This document shows positions 1 to 9,154 of a stretch of 64,000 nucleotides of DNA, in pieces. The stretch is taken from positions 62,001-126,000 of the forward strand of contig AUXH01000001.1 in assembly GCA_000482145.1 (NCBI GenBank). The letters run 5' to 3'. The notes beneath the pieces are model-generated. The model had not been told where the DNA came from, made no database searches, and worked only from the letters and a program-made list of their open reading frames with translations. A program made the position numbers and the translations under genes. Position 1 is the first letter of the stretch, and every line of letters starts with the position of its first letter. The stretch is from Strigomonas culicis (taxonomy: Eukaryota; Euglenozoa; Kinetoplastea; Trypanosomatida; Trypanosomatidae).

Positions 1-1
1 C

Positions 2-292
2 ATCTGTTATGAGTGCAGTCATGAGCTGCCCGTCGCGACCTTCTCGGCGGCCGAGGGCACCTCCGCAATCTGCCTGCATGCCTGGGAATACGAGGTGGAC
101 GCACACCTGCTCTACAGTGGTGCCACCTCCGTCGAAGGCGAGGTGCCGTCGCGTGTGGAGAAACGACACAAGACGGAGGAAAAGGATGAGGCAACCCATG
201 TCACGGGAGATGTGGGTGCGATGCACACCGATCGGAGAGAGGCTGAGGGTGTTGTGGTGTTTTGCGCACTTCCACTCCCCACATGGGTGTGA
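2..292 (+). CDS. 3' end of an unidentified gene, cut by the window edge
   Basis: An open frame enters at base 2 with no start and runs 96 codons to a TGA at 290-292. Most third positions are G or C, as in the real genes here, and the next spacer begins right after the stop, so I read it as the C-terminus of a gene lying mostly outside the window. The first 40 residues look folded (a CYEC pair, then a hydrophobic stretch with LHAWEYEVDAHLLY). The rest is charged (EKRHKTEEKDE) and probably disordered. I do not recognise a family. An overlapping frame at 9-428 has poorer composition and crosses the TG repeat, so it is unlikely. Confidence 0.55.
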   Translation: MCYECSHELPVATFSAAEGTSAICLHAWEYEVDAHLLYSGATSVEGEVPSRVEKRHKTEEKDEATHVTGDVGAMHTDRREAEGVVVFCALPLPTWV

Positions 293-355
293 GATGAGAA
301 AAGAGGAGGAGGGTTTTGCGCCACATTGGTTGTTACTTGTTTGCAATCATGGTGC

Positions 356-395
<40 letters not shown>

Positions 396-629
396 AATAA
401 AAGGACAATCATAAAATCTACTCTGTGAATGGTGCACATTATGGTGTTTTCTTTTTTTTTCTCATTCGCTTACACTTAGCTGAAGCACTTCCCATCGTCT
501 CTCCTCGCTCTTCCTCTACTGGACAAACAGCACATAAAAAGGAAATAGATATATAGTGAGAAACAGAATTCAGTTGTTGTTGTTTTTTCGCTAGCTCCTT
601 TCCACTCGAAAAGCGAGAGAAAAGACAAG
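293..629. other. Spacer with TG repeat and splice-acceptor region of the RING gene
   Basis: The spacer is AT-rich with no gene. It carries a (TG)16 run and then a clean pyrimidine tract at about 446-470 followed by the first AG at 478-479, the likely spliced-leader acceptor for the RING gene. A second tract and AG lie at 574-594. No ATG occurs between either AG and the start codon at 630. Confidence 0.6.
361..392. repeat. (TG)16 dinucleotide microsatellite
   Basis: Sixteen uninterrupted TG units lie in the 3' flank of the truncated first gene. The position fits a 3' UTR or intergenic element. Length is likely to vary between strains. Confidence 0.95.
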
Positions 630-1661
630 ATGTTGTTTTTAGAGGATGCGCTGCGTCATGCAGAATGCCCAATCTGTCTGCTGCCGCTGCAAGGCGGCGG
701 GACCGCTTCCCAGAACTCCGGGGCGGCGCCGACCACTGCTAGCGCACAGGGGCCTCCTTCGCCGCCGTTCGCGCGGGGTGGCGCTCACTTTGACATCACC
801 TTCGCTCCCGGGGTGCGGGAGACCTTGACAGACTTCCACCGGTCCTCCCCTGACTACGACAGCGACGATGGCGTTGTGATGCTCCAGTGCGGCCACATTT
901 ACCACTACGCGTGCGCGCTGCAGCTCTTCGAGCACGAACGCGAGAAATCCAAATGTCCGCTCTGCCGACACGCCGTGCGCAAAGAGAAAGACCTCATTCC
1001 CTTCCGGCCGCAGCGCCGCGGAGAGATGACGGCGGCGCGTGCGTCCGCGGGCGGCCTCGCCGACGACGGCGAGCCACGCGCGCGCAGCCACTCCGTCTCC
1101 TCCGTTGTATCCGCCACCAGCGCAAGCAGCGGCCACGAGAGTAGCGGCGGCGCCTCGCGCAGCCCCCCTCGCACCGGCGCGCGCAAACGAAGCCGCCACC
1201 CGGACGGGGACCGCCCAGAATGCGTCGCAAAGGAAGCGGATCTGGAGGACGGCGTGGAGCTCATCGCGGTGCGCCAGCAGCCGCCCAATACCATCTATGT
1301 GCAGCAGCTGCAGCGCGCCGCGGAGCTCTTCAAGACGCGCGGCGCGACGCTGAGTGAGCGGGAGCACGACCTCGTGCTGTCGCGGAAGCAGCTGGAGGAA
1401 GACTGCGCGGAGCTAGAGACCGCCGTCGAGGAGGCCCGGCGGCGCGGGGAGCTGCTCTGCCCCGCCGCCGCGGGGGACCGCGCGGCGGTGGAGACGCAGG
1501 CGACGCGACTCGCGCAGCTGCGGCAGAGCTGCGCTGAGATGCAGCGGTCGAGCAACCGCGTGGCGGCCGAGATGTCCGCGTCTGTACATGAGAACGCATC
1601 CCTCAAGAAGGAGATTGAGCGATACGCGAGCAAACTGGAGCAGTACGAGTCTTCAAACTGA
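630..1661 (+). CDS. RING-H2 zinc finger protein with C-terminal coiled coil (TRAIP-like layout)
   Basis: The 343-residue protein has one RING finger of the C3H2C3 type: C13 and C16, then C87, H89, H92, C95, and C109-x2-C112. The loop between the second and third ligands is about 70 residues, well above the usual length, and is Gly/Ser/Pro-rich. Residues 115-200 are basic and Ser-rich. Residues 215-343 are heptad-like, charged and probably a coiled coil. RING fingers of this kind usually bind an E2 enzyme and make the protein an E3 ubiquitin ligase. A RING followed by a long coiled coil is the layout of TRAIP, a replication-associated E3, but orthology is inference only. The start is the first ATG after the AG at 478-479. 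Confidence 0.8.
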   Translation: MLFLEDALRHAECPICLLPLQGGGTASQNSGAAPTTASAQGPPSPPFARGGAHFDITFAPGVRETLTDFHRSSPDYDSDDGVVMLQCGHIYHYACALQLFEHEREKSKCPLCRHAVRKEKDLIPFRPQRRGEMTAARASAGGLADDGEPRARSHSVSSVVSATSASSGHESSGGASRSPPRTGARKRSRHPDGDRPECVAKEADLEDGVELIAVRQQPPNTIYVQQLQRAAELFKTRGATLSEREHDLVLSRKQLEEDCAELETAVEEARRRGELLCPAAAGDRAAVETQATRLAQLRQSCAEMQRSSNRVAAEMSASVHENASLKKEIERYASKLEQYESSN

Positions 1662-1839
1662 GAGGGTAGAAACACAATGCGATCTGTCAGCTTGGATCTG
1701 CCCTACGGCAGTGTATAGTGTATATTAAAACAAAAAAAAGGAAGATTCTTTTTTAGACAACAAAAAAAAATACTAACCGTATCTATTTGGTAGGCTGATT
1801 TGTTAGCAGTATCATCACTTTTTTTGTTTTTCTCTACTC

Positions 1840-1869
1840 TCTCTACCGATTGTTTTTTTTTTCTTTCAG
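1840..1869 (+). promoter_or_regulatory. Trans-splice acceptor that fixes the start of the beta-helix gene
   Basis: A long T/C run ends in CTTTCAG, with AG at 1868-1869. The open frame could begin at an ATG at 1850, but that ATG lies inside the tract and would be removed by splicing. The first ATG left in the mature message is 1904, giving a leader of about 34 nt. Confidence 0.75.
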
Positions 1870-1903
1870 AACTTCACTTACACAAGAAAAAAAAAGCTTT
1901 TCA

Positions 1904-3646
1904 ATGCCTCCCAAGCGCGAAGACAAGGACGGTGAGGAACACCATGAGGAGGAGGAGGAGGAGGAAGAAGAGGAGGAAGAAGAGAACGAGGAGGACGACT
2001 GGGAGACGCTCGTCCCTCTGGCGAACCTCGCCGCGCAGGAGAACGGGCCGAGCACCTATTTCATCGGCGGCTTCAGCTGCTGCAACAGCCTCGCGACGGC
2101 GCTCTCCCGTCTGACCTACACGCAGGACTGCATTCGCGTCTTCCCCGGGCTGTATAAGGAGGACACGGAGGTGGTCTTCGAGGAGGCGCGGCTGCGCGGG
2201 ACGCACGTGCAGGGTATCCCCTTCGCGCGTGGCAAGGCCGCCGGATACCCGACCCCAAAAATGGAGGAGCAGCTCTTAGAGGTCGGGAAGCGCATCAGCC
2301 CCTGGTTCACCTATGCGGCTGCCGCCGCGAGCGTCGCCGCGGAGAAGAGCGGTCAGGTGCCGCCGCCGCGGCTGGAGAACATGACCATGAGCTCGCTCGT
2401 CTACGGGAGTTACGTGACGCCGACGCGCGCGGACCCGGAGCTGTACCCGGTCTTCACCGGCAAGTGGACGTTTCGGTACTCGCTGAACAACGACGGCATC
2501 ACGCCACTCGCGCCCTTCACACAGGAAGAGGAGGAGGAAGAGGGGGAGGGTGAGGGCGAGGGCGACGCGCGTCAGCAGCAGCAGGACGATAACGAGGACG
2601 CCGGCAGCAACGCGGGCAAGGACGCTCAAAAGGGGAAGGAGGGCATCGTGTGGCTGCAGGGCCTGTGCGTGCTGGGCGGCCTCGAGTGCGAGACCCTCAC
2701 CCGCGGCCGCATCGAGCACTGCGTCATTGGCGGGCTCAGCGGCGGCACGGCGGCCTCGCCGACGATGGTGCTGCTGCACCCCCTGTGCGAGGTGCTTCTC
2801 AGCCGGTGCATCCTCTACGGCGCGGCGACGCACCTGCTCTACGCCTATCCCCGCTGCGCCGCGACGCTGCGCGGCTGCGTGTTGGACGGCCCGCTGCCGG
2901 CGTCGCAGAAGCGGCAGCTTGCCGCCGTCCGCGCGGACCGCCACACGGTGGGGTGGGTGGAGCGGCTGCAGTACCGCGAAGGGCAGCGCGCCGCGACAGA
3001 GGCGGCCACCGGCGCCGAAACGCCGGTGGACCTCGAGCGTCTGGCCGCCTTCGTGCCGCCGGTCGGCACGCTGTGCGAGACGGGCATCTACGCGGATGAC
3101 TCGGATTTGCTGGTGCAGGACTGCATGATCAGCAACGTGCGGGTCGGAGTCGTGATCCACGACGGGTGCAGGGGCACCCGCGTCGTCGCGACGGACCTCC
3201 GCAGCGTGGAGGACACCGCCGTCTATCTCTACGGCGTCGGGGTGCTGGTGCGGCTGCAGCAGTGCACGCTGAGCACCTGCCTGCGCGAGGCGCTGCTTGT
3301 CCTCGGCCCCAACCCGGCCCAGGAGGCGGCCGCGCTGCGCCTGCTGGCCGCGGCCGCGCCGAATGGGGATGAGGAGGACGAGGAGGAGGCGGCCGCGGGG
3401 CCGTCACTGCTTGTGCACCGCCCGATCATCCAGCGCTGCGTCATCAAGGGCGCGGTCCGCATCCAGGGCGAGGTGCACTGCGGCGGCATGGTGGACAACC
3501 TTGTGTACCTTTCTAAGTCTTCGCTCTTCAGTAAGGATACGCTGCTGAACTTTGCGCTGCACGAGGAGGGTAAGACGGCGAATGCGGCGGAGAATATCCG
3601 GTGGGTGACGCGCGCCTTTGAGTATCGTTCCGACAAGGTGTATTAG
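1904..3646 (+). CDS. Right-handed parallel beta-helix repeat protein with acidic N-terminus
   Basis: The product is 580 residues. Residues 5-30 are almost entirely Glu/Asp. From about residue 185 onward short beta-strand repeats recur in the pattern of a parallel beta-helix (PbH1-type), such as IEHCVIGGL, VLLSRCILYG, TLRGCVLDG, LVQDCMISNVRVGVVIHDG, VRLQQCTLSTC and IQRCVIKGAV. Two acidic linkers (near 210 and 505) interrupt it. In eukaryotes such helices occur in SHCBP1-like and F-box proteins as binding scaffolds, and also in carbohydrate-active enzymes. I see no signal peptide and no catalytic motif, so an intracellular scaffold is the more likely reading. The start is discussed under the splice acceptor at 1868-1869. 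Confidence 0.65.
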   Translation: MPPKREDKDGEEHHEEEEEEEEEEEEENEEDDWETLVPLANLAAQENGPSTYFIGGFSCCNSLATALSRLTYTQDCIRVFPGLYKEDTEVVFEEARLRGTHVQGIPFARGKAAGYPTPKMEEQLLEVGKRISPWFTYAAAAASVAAEKSGQVPPPRLENMTMSSLVYGSYVTPTRADPELYPVFTGKWTFRYSLNNDGITPLAPFTQEEEEEEGEGEGEGDARQQQQDDNEDAGSNAGKDAQKGKEGIVWLQGLCVLGGLECETLTRGRIEHCVIGGLSGGTAASPTMVLLHPLCEVLLSRCILYGAATHLLYAYPRCAATLRGCVLDGPLPASQKRQLAAVRADRHTVGWVERLQYREGQRAATEAATGAETPVDLERLAAFVPPVGTLCETGIYADDSDLLVQDCMISNVRVGVVIHDGCRGTRVVATDLRSVEDTAVYLYGVGVLVRLQQCTLSTCLREALLVLGPNPAQEAAALRLLAAAAPNGDEEDEEEAAAGPSLLVHRPIIQRCVIKGAVRIQGEVHCGGMVDNLVYLSKSSLFSKDTLLNFALHEEGKTANAAENIRWVTRAFEYRSDKVY

Positions 3647-4314
3647 CCGCTTCACCGCCTCGCCATATGTATATACAATGATGTATCTAAAGCAGAAGAA
3701 GCAAACAGCAGACGCGGAGGACAAATCGTCCTCTCCGTCGTGTTGTTAGTGTGTATATTAAGGAAAGTGTATGGAATCGACGAGTCCTCTTTTTCGCTAT
3801 TCTAATGAATACTGTTCTTTTCTCTCTTTTTTTTAAAAAAAGGAATCCATCACACTCACTCTCTACGTCATGCCTCAACAAGGATGCTTAGATTTTGAGA
3901 GTGGCTTATTAGAGAGAAAGCTGTTGATAGTGAAGTGCAGAAAGAATAATAGAAGTTAAACTGTACTGTTGATTAAACCCTATCGCTTTTTTGAATGTAT
4001 CAAAGATGAACACATTCACTCGGAATGAAATGTAATATTCTCCCACGGTTATTATTATGATTATTCAGGTTATGAATTTGCAGATGTACCCTCGAGGTTA
4101 GAAATGAAATATCCTTTTTTTATAATTTGAAAAAGGAAACTCTTTTCTCTCCCCCTCTCTACCCGTCATCATGTTAAAAGCAATACAGCACTTAGAGTCT
4201 GTACCTTACATGTTTTTTATTGGATAGAATTCTAGATACATTTTTTTTTGTTTATTCGCTCTCCCCCTTTCAATACACCTATATACAGTCACACAGATCC
4301 TTATACACGCGCGC
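3647..4314. other. Spacer between beta-helix and 1464-residue genes
   Basis: AT-rich spacer with no gene that I can support. A pyrimidine tract at about 4241-4270 is followed by AG at 4287-4288, leaving a leader of about 26 nt with no upstream ATG before 4315. Confidence 0.6.
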
Positions 4315-7300
4315 ATGTCGTCTGAGGCCAAACGTTCACCTAAAGCAGCGGCTGTCGCACACGGCCGGAAGCGGTCGCAGTCCATCACCTTCATCAACAA
4401 CACGGACTCCATCCTCGAGCAGCTCTCCAACACCGCGGACTCGCAGTCGTCGGTGACGCCGCCACCGGCCGGACACTTCAGCACCGCGCGGCCGCCTCGT
4501 CGTGGGATGTCGCCGGCGTGGTCACGGACGTCGGTGGACCCCTCACTGGACGGGCTGCCGGTCGTCCATGTTCTGTCCACCAGCTTGGACGACAGCTCCG
4601 GGCAGCCCGCGCACATACGGCGCTGCCACTCTTTCCCCGCCGGCGGCATCATCCGGACCCCGTCGAAGGAGAACATGACGCCGCCGCGGCCCGCGGAGCG
4701 GCACTCGTCCTTCCACTTCGGCCGCCAGGACGAGCCCAGGGAGGAGGAGGTGCGCAGCGGCGGTGGGAGCCGCCATTCCAGCGTCTGCGGGTCGACGCAC
4801 ATCTTCCATAACGCGACGGCGCCGGAGCGGCGCGCGTCGACGGTGCGGAAGGTCGCCCTGTCACCGACGCGCACGCCCTCGCGCAGCTCCCCGCAGCCGC
4901 AGCCGGGCGACCCCAATGCCAACGACAGCGCGTGCGACTACTCCCTGGACAGCTTCCGCGCCTTCCAGACCTTCCGCGGCGGGAAGGTGCTCAAGGCGAA
5001 GCCGGTGAACCGGGCCGCGGCGGCCGCGAAGCCGACGTCCAAGGCGAGCGGCCGGCCGCAGCCCAAGTACGACAAGCCGCCGGAGGCGACGCACTTCCAG
5101 TACGCGTACAGCACGCACCCCCTCTACCCTTCCCACGCCACCACGGCCCGTTCGCAGGCCAGGCGGCACGGCGGCGGCGGCGGACCCGTCGTGACCGGCG
5201 TCGCCATCGGCCGCGCGAGCGCCCAGCAGCAGCAGCAGCCCGCGTCCAGGAAACCCGCCGCCACCGGTGGGAGTGGGGATGGGCAGGGCCCCGCGCGGCG
5301 CAAGAAGTGCAGCATCATCGAGACCTACGCTGCGGGGCTGCCGCCGGCGCGGGACCCCCGCAGCGCCACGGCGCACACGACGATGAACGACCACATCGAT
5401 GAGGACGGCAACGTGCAGCCACTCGAGGACTTGGCGGAGCGGAAGGAAATGGCGATCGCGCTGGGCACCGTGCCGGCGTTCAGCCCGGCGGTGTACAAGG
5501 AGGCGGAGGACCCCTTCCGTCCAGTGAAGGTGGAAGAAGAAGAGAAGGAAGAGGATTTCTTCGATGGCGCGGCGCGCCACAACATCCTCATGACAGACCC
5601 CAGCGGCTTGCACAACAACGGATCTGGCAACTCCCTCTTCAACTACCTGTCCAACTACAAGATGGACACGGCCACCGCGCCGGAGGGGGAGAAGGGGCCC
5701 GCCATGGACGGCAGCGGCTCCCCCCAGGCCGTGCACTTTGAGACCCCGGGGCTGCCGAGCTTCGCGGCCACGGACCCGCTTAACCCCTCTAGTCTCACAC
5801 CTGCCACCACCACCACCACGACGATGAGCGCGCTGGGCTTCGCGCTGCCGACGGCGACCTCCGCCGACGAGAGCCCGCTCGGCGGCGGCGTCGGCACGCC
5901 GGCGCCCACGGCGGCCCCGCTCATGGACCTCCTGCCGCCTCCCGGCAGCGGCCAGCTGCAGCCCGGCGCGGCCGCACCCGTCAGCACCGCCACGTCGTAT
6001 GGCTACGCGCCGCTGGGGCAGCCGGCGCCAGCAGCCAGCGGCGAGCCGCTGGGGCTCATGAGCACCGGCACGGCGGCAGCCGGCGCGCTGACCCTGCCGA
6101 CGCCAGAAGTGCAGGCGCCGAACGCCGCCGCCGCCGCCACAGCGCCCATCCCGCTGCCGGCTCTCGACACGAGCGCGACGGGCCTCGATCGGACGCTGCG
6201 GCCGGACCAGATGCCGCTGCCGGGCGCCACAGCCACCGCGGCCCAGACTGCGGATGCGGCGAACCCCCCGAAGACGGACGAGCTCAAGCTGACGGATGAC
6301 GAGCGGGAAGAGCTGGCGTTCATCCAACACATCCTCACCGCGAAGCGGTCGGCAGACAAGCGCCGTACCTGCACCGCGCGGGCGATCCCGGACCACGTGC
6401 TCTTCGCCTCCCGGAAAAACATGCAGTGGCAGCTACAGACCTTGAAGGAGCGCCACAAGGCGCAGCACACGCAGCTGACCGACGCGCAGCAGTCGCTCTT
6501 CGACGAGGCGGTGCGGTCGCGGCTGTACCAGCACCTGCTGGATGAAAAAACGGGCATCGACTATCAGTCCATTGTGGAGGACGTGCGACACCCGGAGCGC
6601 GCGGCGGCGCGGCTGCAGCGCTTCTACGCAAGGCTCATCAGCCCCATCGTTGAGAACGAGACGGAGAAGGTGCAGACGACGGATGCGGCGACGCTCGCGC
6701 GGCTGGCGCAGCGCATGAAGCAGCGGAAGGCCACCGTCGCCTCCCAGGCGGTGCTGCTGCGGGACCCGGTGCGGCTCCTGACGTGCGAACACCTCGCCAC
6801 CGACGACGCGCCGCCGCGCGGCCGCGCCATGACGTCCGCGAAAGCGTACACGTCCATCTCGCGTCAGGACCTGCAGCACATGGTGGGCGGCGTGCTGCGG
6901 CAGGTGCCGCCGCCCGGCGCCGCCTTCTGCGAGCTCAGCTACGCGGCGAAGGTGCTGCTGTCGGCCGTGCTGTACCTGCGCGCCCTGGGCGGCTTCCCCA
7001 CGCTGCTGCGCGTGCAGCCCCTCACCACGCTCTCGCCGGTGATCGACAAGGAGAACTGCATCGAGCTCATCTTCTGGAACACGCACGAGGAGCCGGCGGA
7101 GCCGCCCGCGTCGCCGCCGCACCGCGCGACGTCCATCTTCGAGGAGCCGCTGCTGCCGCGTCAGAGCAACATCGTCAGCAGCTCGCTCACGCGCGCGCTC
7201 TCCATCGCGATGAACCGCACCGCAAGTTTTAACCGCCCGCGCGGCATGAGCCTCCTGGCGCCCTTGGCCGACGCGAGCTCCTTCCTCCAGGGGCCGCCGG

Positions 7301-8709
7301 CCGCCTCGGTGCAGAGCTCGACGCACACCCACCCCTCCCTCAGCAACGGGCCCGCGCCGGAGACGGTGAATGCCGGGAGCGAGCGGCGGTCGGGGCCGGC
7401 GGTGCCGCGCGTGGACCCGTCCGTCGTCAAGTGCCTCCGCATCTCCTCCGCGGCGCCCTCCATCGCGGACGACCCGGCGATGCGGCAGCCGCCCACGTCC
7501 ACCGCGGCGCGTGCGCAGGCGCCGACGCCGCCGCCGCAGGCGGCGCACCCCTTCACGAACATGCCGCGCGCGGCCGGCCCTGGGGCGCCGGGGGGCCCGC
7601 CGTGCCCGCCGTCCGGCGCCGGCCGCAGCCGCATCTACGGCGTGAAGGACGAGCTGTGCGTCGTGGTGCGCGCGGTGGTCGCCCAAAAGAGCACGGTGTA
7701 CCGCTTCGGCCAGGAAGAGGTGGTGCACGTGCTGCCGCCGCTGCCGCGCGTCGACGAGTACATCCAGCAGCAGGCGGTGCAGGAGATGGAAACGGAGCTG
7801 GGCGGCGTCGCGGGCACGGACGCGCTGGTCAAGGCGCTGTCCGGCAACGCACAGTCCGGCCGGCGCCGCGCCGCGGAGGAAAAGCAGCGCTCGCTGCATG
7901 AGCGCAACCGCCGCCTCGCCGCGCGCAAAATGATCAACCTCGACGGCAAGGGCGTCCCGGAGTACGACGACTACGGCGACCTCGTCGTCGCGTTTCTCCT
8001 CAGCAGCGGCGCCTCGGAGCTCAGCGGGATGCTGCCGGATGTGATGGAGCTCGAGGCGCTGCGCTACAAGCTGTTCACACTGCAGGGGTACAGCACGAAG
8101 GATCCGAACGGCCTCAGCCGCGGCCCACAGGGCAACGAGGTGGCCGCCGCCGCGTTGGAGCGGCGCGCGCCGCCGCTGGCGCGGCATTCCTCCGCGACGG
8201 CCGCGGCCGGCGGCATCCCCCGCTCCATGACGCACCGCCGCAGCACGTTCGAGTCGGAGCTCTTCAACCGCTACGGCTACTCCTCCCCGCAGAACGAGGC
8301 GGAGGCGCAGGCGGCGCTGCAGCTGCAGCGCACGTACCGCGCGGAGCTGGAGTACGCGAAGCGCAAGGCGGTCTACCCCACCTACCGCGCCTCCAGCGTG
8401 GCTGAGCGCACGCTACAGGAGTACTGCCTGCAGGAGAAGGCCAAGGCGCGCGCGCGCCGGAAGGGCCAGCTTCAGGCCGGCGCGTGCCTCACGGACGAAG
8501 AGAACGACTCGAGCGACGGCGACGGCCGCGCGGGTGCCCTGTCCCGGCGGCGCGGCACGGACGCGACGGCCGATATGACGCTGCAGAAGAACCACAACCT
8601 GCGGGAGGCGGAGAAGGAGCTCCTGCGTTTCCGGCCGCTCAACCTGAACGGCTTTTATAGTGAGATGCTGGAGGCCGTGCAGCTGGCACTCGACCAGCAG
8701 GTGCGATAG
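4315..8709 (+). CDS. Large orphan protein (1464 aa), low-complexity N-terminal half
   Basis: I do not recognise this protein. Residues 1-650 are Ser/Pro/Ala/Gly-rich, with many potential phosphorylation sites, a short poly-Gln (near 303), a Thr run (near 496) and an acidic patch, and are probably disordered. A better-ordered, charged helical region spans about 655-800 (DDEREELAFIQHIL to RLAQRMKQRKATV). Further ordered blocks lie near 845-925, 1108-1165 (VKDELCVVVRAVVAQKSTVY) and 1210-1260. A helical charged region follows (1330-1410) and the protein ends in LNLNGFYSEMLEAVQLALDQQVR-type helix. No membrane segment or signal is evident. Third-position G/C is high throughout, so the frame is certainly coding. 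It may be kinetoplastid-specific, perhaps a cytoskeletal or signalling scaffold, but that is a guess. Confidence 0.85.
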   Translation: MSSEAKRSPKAAAVAHGRKRSQSITFINNTDSILEQLSNTADSQSSVTPPPAGHFSTARPPRRGMSPAWSRTSVDPSLDGLPVVHVLSTSLDDSSGQPAHIRRCHSFPAGGIIRTPSKENMTPPRPAERHSSFHFGRQDEPREEEVRSGGGSRHSSVCGSTHIFHNATAPERRASTVRKVALSPTRTPSRSSPQPQPGDPNANDSACDYSLDSFRAFQTFRGGKVLKAKPVNRAAAAAKPTSKASGRPQPKYDKPPEATHFQYAYSTHPLYPSHATTARSQARRHGGGGGPVVTGVAIGRASAQQQQQPASRKPAATGGSGDGQGPARRKKCSIIETYAAGLPPARDPRSATAHTTMNDHIDEDGNVQPLEDLAERKEMAIALGTVPAFSPAVYKEAEDPFRPVKVEEEEKEEDFFDGAARHNILMTDPSGLHNNGSGNSLFNYLSNYKMDTATAPEGEKGPAMDGSGSPQAVHFETPGLPSFAATDPLNPSSLTPATTTTTTMSALGFALPTATSADESPLGGGVGTPAPTAAPLMDLLPPPGSGQLQPGAAAPVSTATSYGYAPLGQPAPAASGEPLGLMSTGTAAAGALTLPTPEVQAPNAAAAATAPIPLPALDTSATGLDRTLRPDQMPLPGATATAAQTADAANPPKTDELKLTDDEREELAFIQHILTAKRSADKRRTCTARAIPDHVLFASRKNMQWQLQTLKERHKAQHTQLTDAQQSLFDEAVRSRLYQHLLDEKTGIDYQSIVEDVRHPERAAARLQRFYARLISPIVENETEKVQTTDAATLARLAQRMKQRKATVASQAVLLRDPVRLLTCEHLATDDAPPRGRAMTSAKAYTSISRQDLQHMVGGVLRQVPPPGAAFCELSYAAKVLLSAVLYLRALGGFPTLLRVQPLTTLSPVIDKENCIELIFWNTHEEPAEPPASPPHRATSIFEEPLLPRQSNIVSSSLTRALSIAMNRTASFNRPRGMSLLAPLADASSFLQGPPAASVQSSTHTHPSLSNGPAPETVNAGSERRSGPAVPRVDPSVVKCLRISSAAPSIADDPAMRQPPTSTAARAQAPTPPPQAAHPFTNMPRAAGPGAPGGPPCPPSGAGRSRIYGVKDELCVVVRAVVAQKSTVYRFGQEEVVHVLPPLPRVDEYIQQQAVQEMETELGGVAGTDALVKALSGNAQSGRRRAAEEKQRSLHERNRRLAARKMINLDGKGVPEYDDYGDLVVAFLLSSGASELSGMLPDVMELEALRYKLFTLQGYSTKDPNGLSRGPQGNEVAAAALERRAPPLARHSSATAAAGGIPRSMTHRRSTFESELFNRYGYSSPQNEAEAQAALQLQRTYRAELEYAKRKAVYPTYRASSVAERTLQEYCLQEKAKARARRKGQLQAGACLTDEENDSSDGDGRAGALSRRRGTDATADMTLQKNHNLREAEKELLRFRPLNLNGFYSEMLEAVQLALDQQVR

Positions 8710-9154
8710 ATTAGTAAGGATCAGAAAAGAAAGAAATAGAGACAGTTTCACCTTTTTCATATATGCATACATAGGACGACTCTCTACCTTCGCTAGAATT
8801 AGATGAAAAAGGAAAAAGAGATCCTTTTTTTTTTAACGGCAAATCATTTTTTATTATTATTATTATTTAACTAGACTCGTAGATACATATATACGCACGA
8901 CTTTTTGTCGTTCTGAATTAGAAACAAAAAAAAAGAAGGTAAATTGAAAAAAGGAAGGGGAACGCTTGTCGACTATGTGTCACTCCACAGAGATCTATCG
9001 CATGGACTGAGATAAATGTGCAACTGTTTTTTTTTTCTTCTCCTTTCTCCCTCTCACTTCCATCAACAGTATTACTATATAAAACGAAAGGGAGAAGGAT
9101 CATCCTAACCCTTTCTTGAGTGACTTTGTATTGTGTTTTTGTATCCATATACAC
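8710..9154. other. Spacer with splice-acceptor region of first J-protein gene
   Basis: No gene. It contains a (TTA)n-like stretch near 8845-8867. A strong tract (about 9025-9060) is followed by AG at 9068-9069. The leader to 9155 holds no ATG; the in-frame codon at 9116 is TTG and is not needed as a start. Confidence 0.6.

Noticed and set aside
1850..1903. Extending the beta-helix protein to the ATG at 1850
   Set aside because: The ATG lies inside the pyrimidine tract and upstream of the AG at 1868-1869, so it would be removed.
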